Positions 5,992 to 6,319 of a stretch of 6,319 bases of DNA are shown here, in pieces. The notes beneath the pieces were generated by a model that saw only the letters and a program-made list of their open reading frames with translations, ran no database searches and had not been told where the DNA came from. The first letter of the stretch is position 1; each line of letters begins with the position of its first letter. Source of the DNA: Pseudonocardiales bacterium (lineage in GTDB: Bacteria; Actinomycetota; Actinomycetes; Mycobacteriales; Jatrophihabitantaceae); assembly GCA_030840415.1 (NCBI GenBank), contig JAVEEO010000042.1, positions 1-6,319 of the forward strand, in the 5' to 3' direction. Both the position numbers and the translations under genes were made by a program.

Positions 5992-6319
5992 TCAACGCCG
6001 GTGCCCGGCCTGCGGCCGGTAGCCGGCGGTGAACCGGTCCCGCACCTCGGGCGGCTGCTGGGACCAGTCGGCCACCCGGACCGTGCCGACCACACCTGGG
6101 CGCCGAGACGTATGTGGGCGAGCTGGCGCTCCAGCCAGTTCGGCGGCACCTCGGAGTCGGCATCGGTGCTGGCCGGCCACGATCGCGGCGCTGCGGTCGG
6201 TGCAGCGATCAAGGGCGACCACGATGCGGACCGGCAGCGTGGTCCGCTCGACCGCCTCGGCCATGCTGCGCAGGCAGGCAGGCAGGCCGGCAGCAGCTGC
6301 TGCTCGTCGTGCGCCGGGA
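5992..6319 (-). pseudogene. Decayed family 2 glycosyltransferase gene, 5' end beyond the window
   Basis: Minus-strand pieces of one glycosyltransferase are spread over two frames. From the right edge, PAHDEQQLLPACL is the N-terminal nucleotide-binding strand. After a frame change at a GCAG repeat comes AEAVERTTLPVRIVVALDRC plus TDRSAAIV (about 6261-6180). The next piece, STDADSEVPPNWLERQL with the DxD metal motif, follows directly in another frame, although relatives normally have roughly 40-60 residues between these blocks. A lost base in a GTGGTG-like run near 6089-6096 then shifts back to VVGTVRVADWSQQPPEVRD, ending at a TGA (5994-5992) where relatives continue into an HGANLG-type segment. 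Two frameshifts, an internal deletion and C-terminal loss make a functional enzyme unlikely. Function before decay was probably transfer of a sugar from a nucleotide donor; the acceptor is unknown. Sequencing error could explain a single-base shift but not the deletion. Confidence 0.8.
6270..6287. repeat. Tetranucleotide repeat (GCAG), 4.5 copies, inside the glycosyltransferase remnant
   Basis: Plus-strand GCAG is repeated four and a half times in 18 bp. It sits at the point where the glycosyltransferase reading frame breaks. Removing two units (8 bp) restores one continuous frame across the junction (LLPACLRSMAEAV), which points to slipped-strand expansion as the cause of this frameshift. 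Confidence 0.8.

Noticed and set aside
6291..6302. CAGCAGCTGCTG palindrome as a regulatory site
   Set aside because: It simply encodes the Gln-Gln-Leu-Leu of the glycosyltransferase N-terminus (DEQQLL) and is explained by coding sequence.
1..6319. CRISPR array, tRNA or rRNA, insertion sequence, phage genes or a compact defence operon
   Set aside because: I looked for regularly spaced repeats, RNA gene signatures, transposase motifs and typical defence domains and saw none. HelR resembles a helicase but its motifs and full-length similarity place it in the RNA polymerase recycling family.

Overview
This window looks like chromosomal DNA from a high-GC actinomycete (phylum Actinomycetota). GC is very high with strong third-position bias, so long antisense open frames appear opposite real genes. 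The gene content fits: an actinobacterial HelR-type RNA polymerase recycling ATPase, an NfeD/SPFH membrane pair arranged like Mycobacterium tuberculosis Rv1487-Rv1488, and an F420-dependent luciferase-like oxidoreductase. I cannot place it to genus with confidence.

Layout. Positions 1-29 hold the last codons of a plus-strand gene that begins outside the window, followed by a short convergent spacer with a 13-bp direct repeat. Positions 99-2989 carry a minus-strand pair: a membrane-anchored or secreted alpha/beta-hydrolase (lipase/esterase) gene, then helR. The two abut so tightly that helR has no ATG, GTG or TTG start in frame; the best candidate is a CTG overlapping the hydrolase stop codon (CTGA). 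Positions 2990-3093 are a divergent promoter region with a perfect 7-5-7 inverted repeat lying between plausible -35 and -10 elements of the hydrolase-helR promoter, as expected for a repressor operator. On the plus strand follow nfeD (3094-3528), with a 10-bp-stem hairpin straddling its stop codon, the SPFH/band 7 gene (3615-4883) and an LLM F420-dependent oxidoreductase gene (4972-5946). Positions 5992-6319 contain the decayed remains of a family 2 glycosyltransferase gene on the minus strand, with a tetranucleotide repeat at one frameshift, an internal deletion and a second frameshift.

How the genes may work together. NfeD and the SPFH protein are expected to form one membrane complex. HelR dissociates stalled or rifamycin-bound RNA polymerase, so the operator-controlled hydrolase-helR transcript may be a stress- or antibiotic-inducible unit, divergent from the membrane-microdomain genes. 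That link is inferred from gene order only. I found no CRISPR array, tRNA, rRNA, insertion sequence or clear multi-gene defence system. The points most worth a second look are the start-less helR, the palindromic operator and the repeat-associated glycosyltransferase pseudogene.
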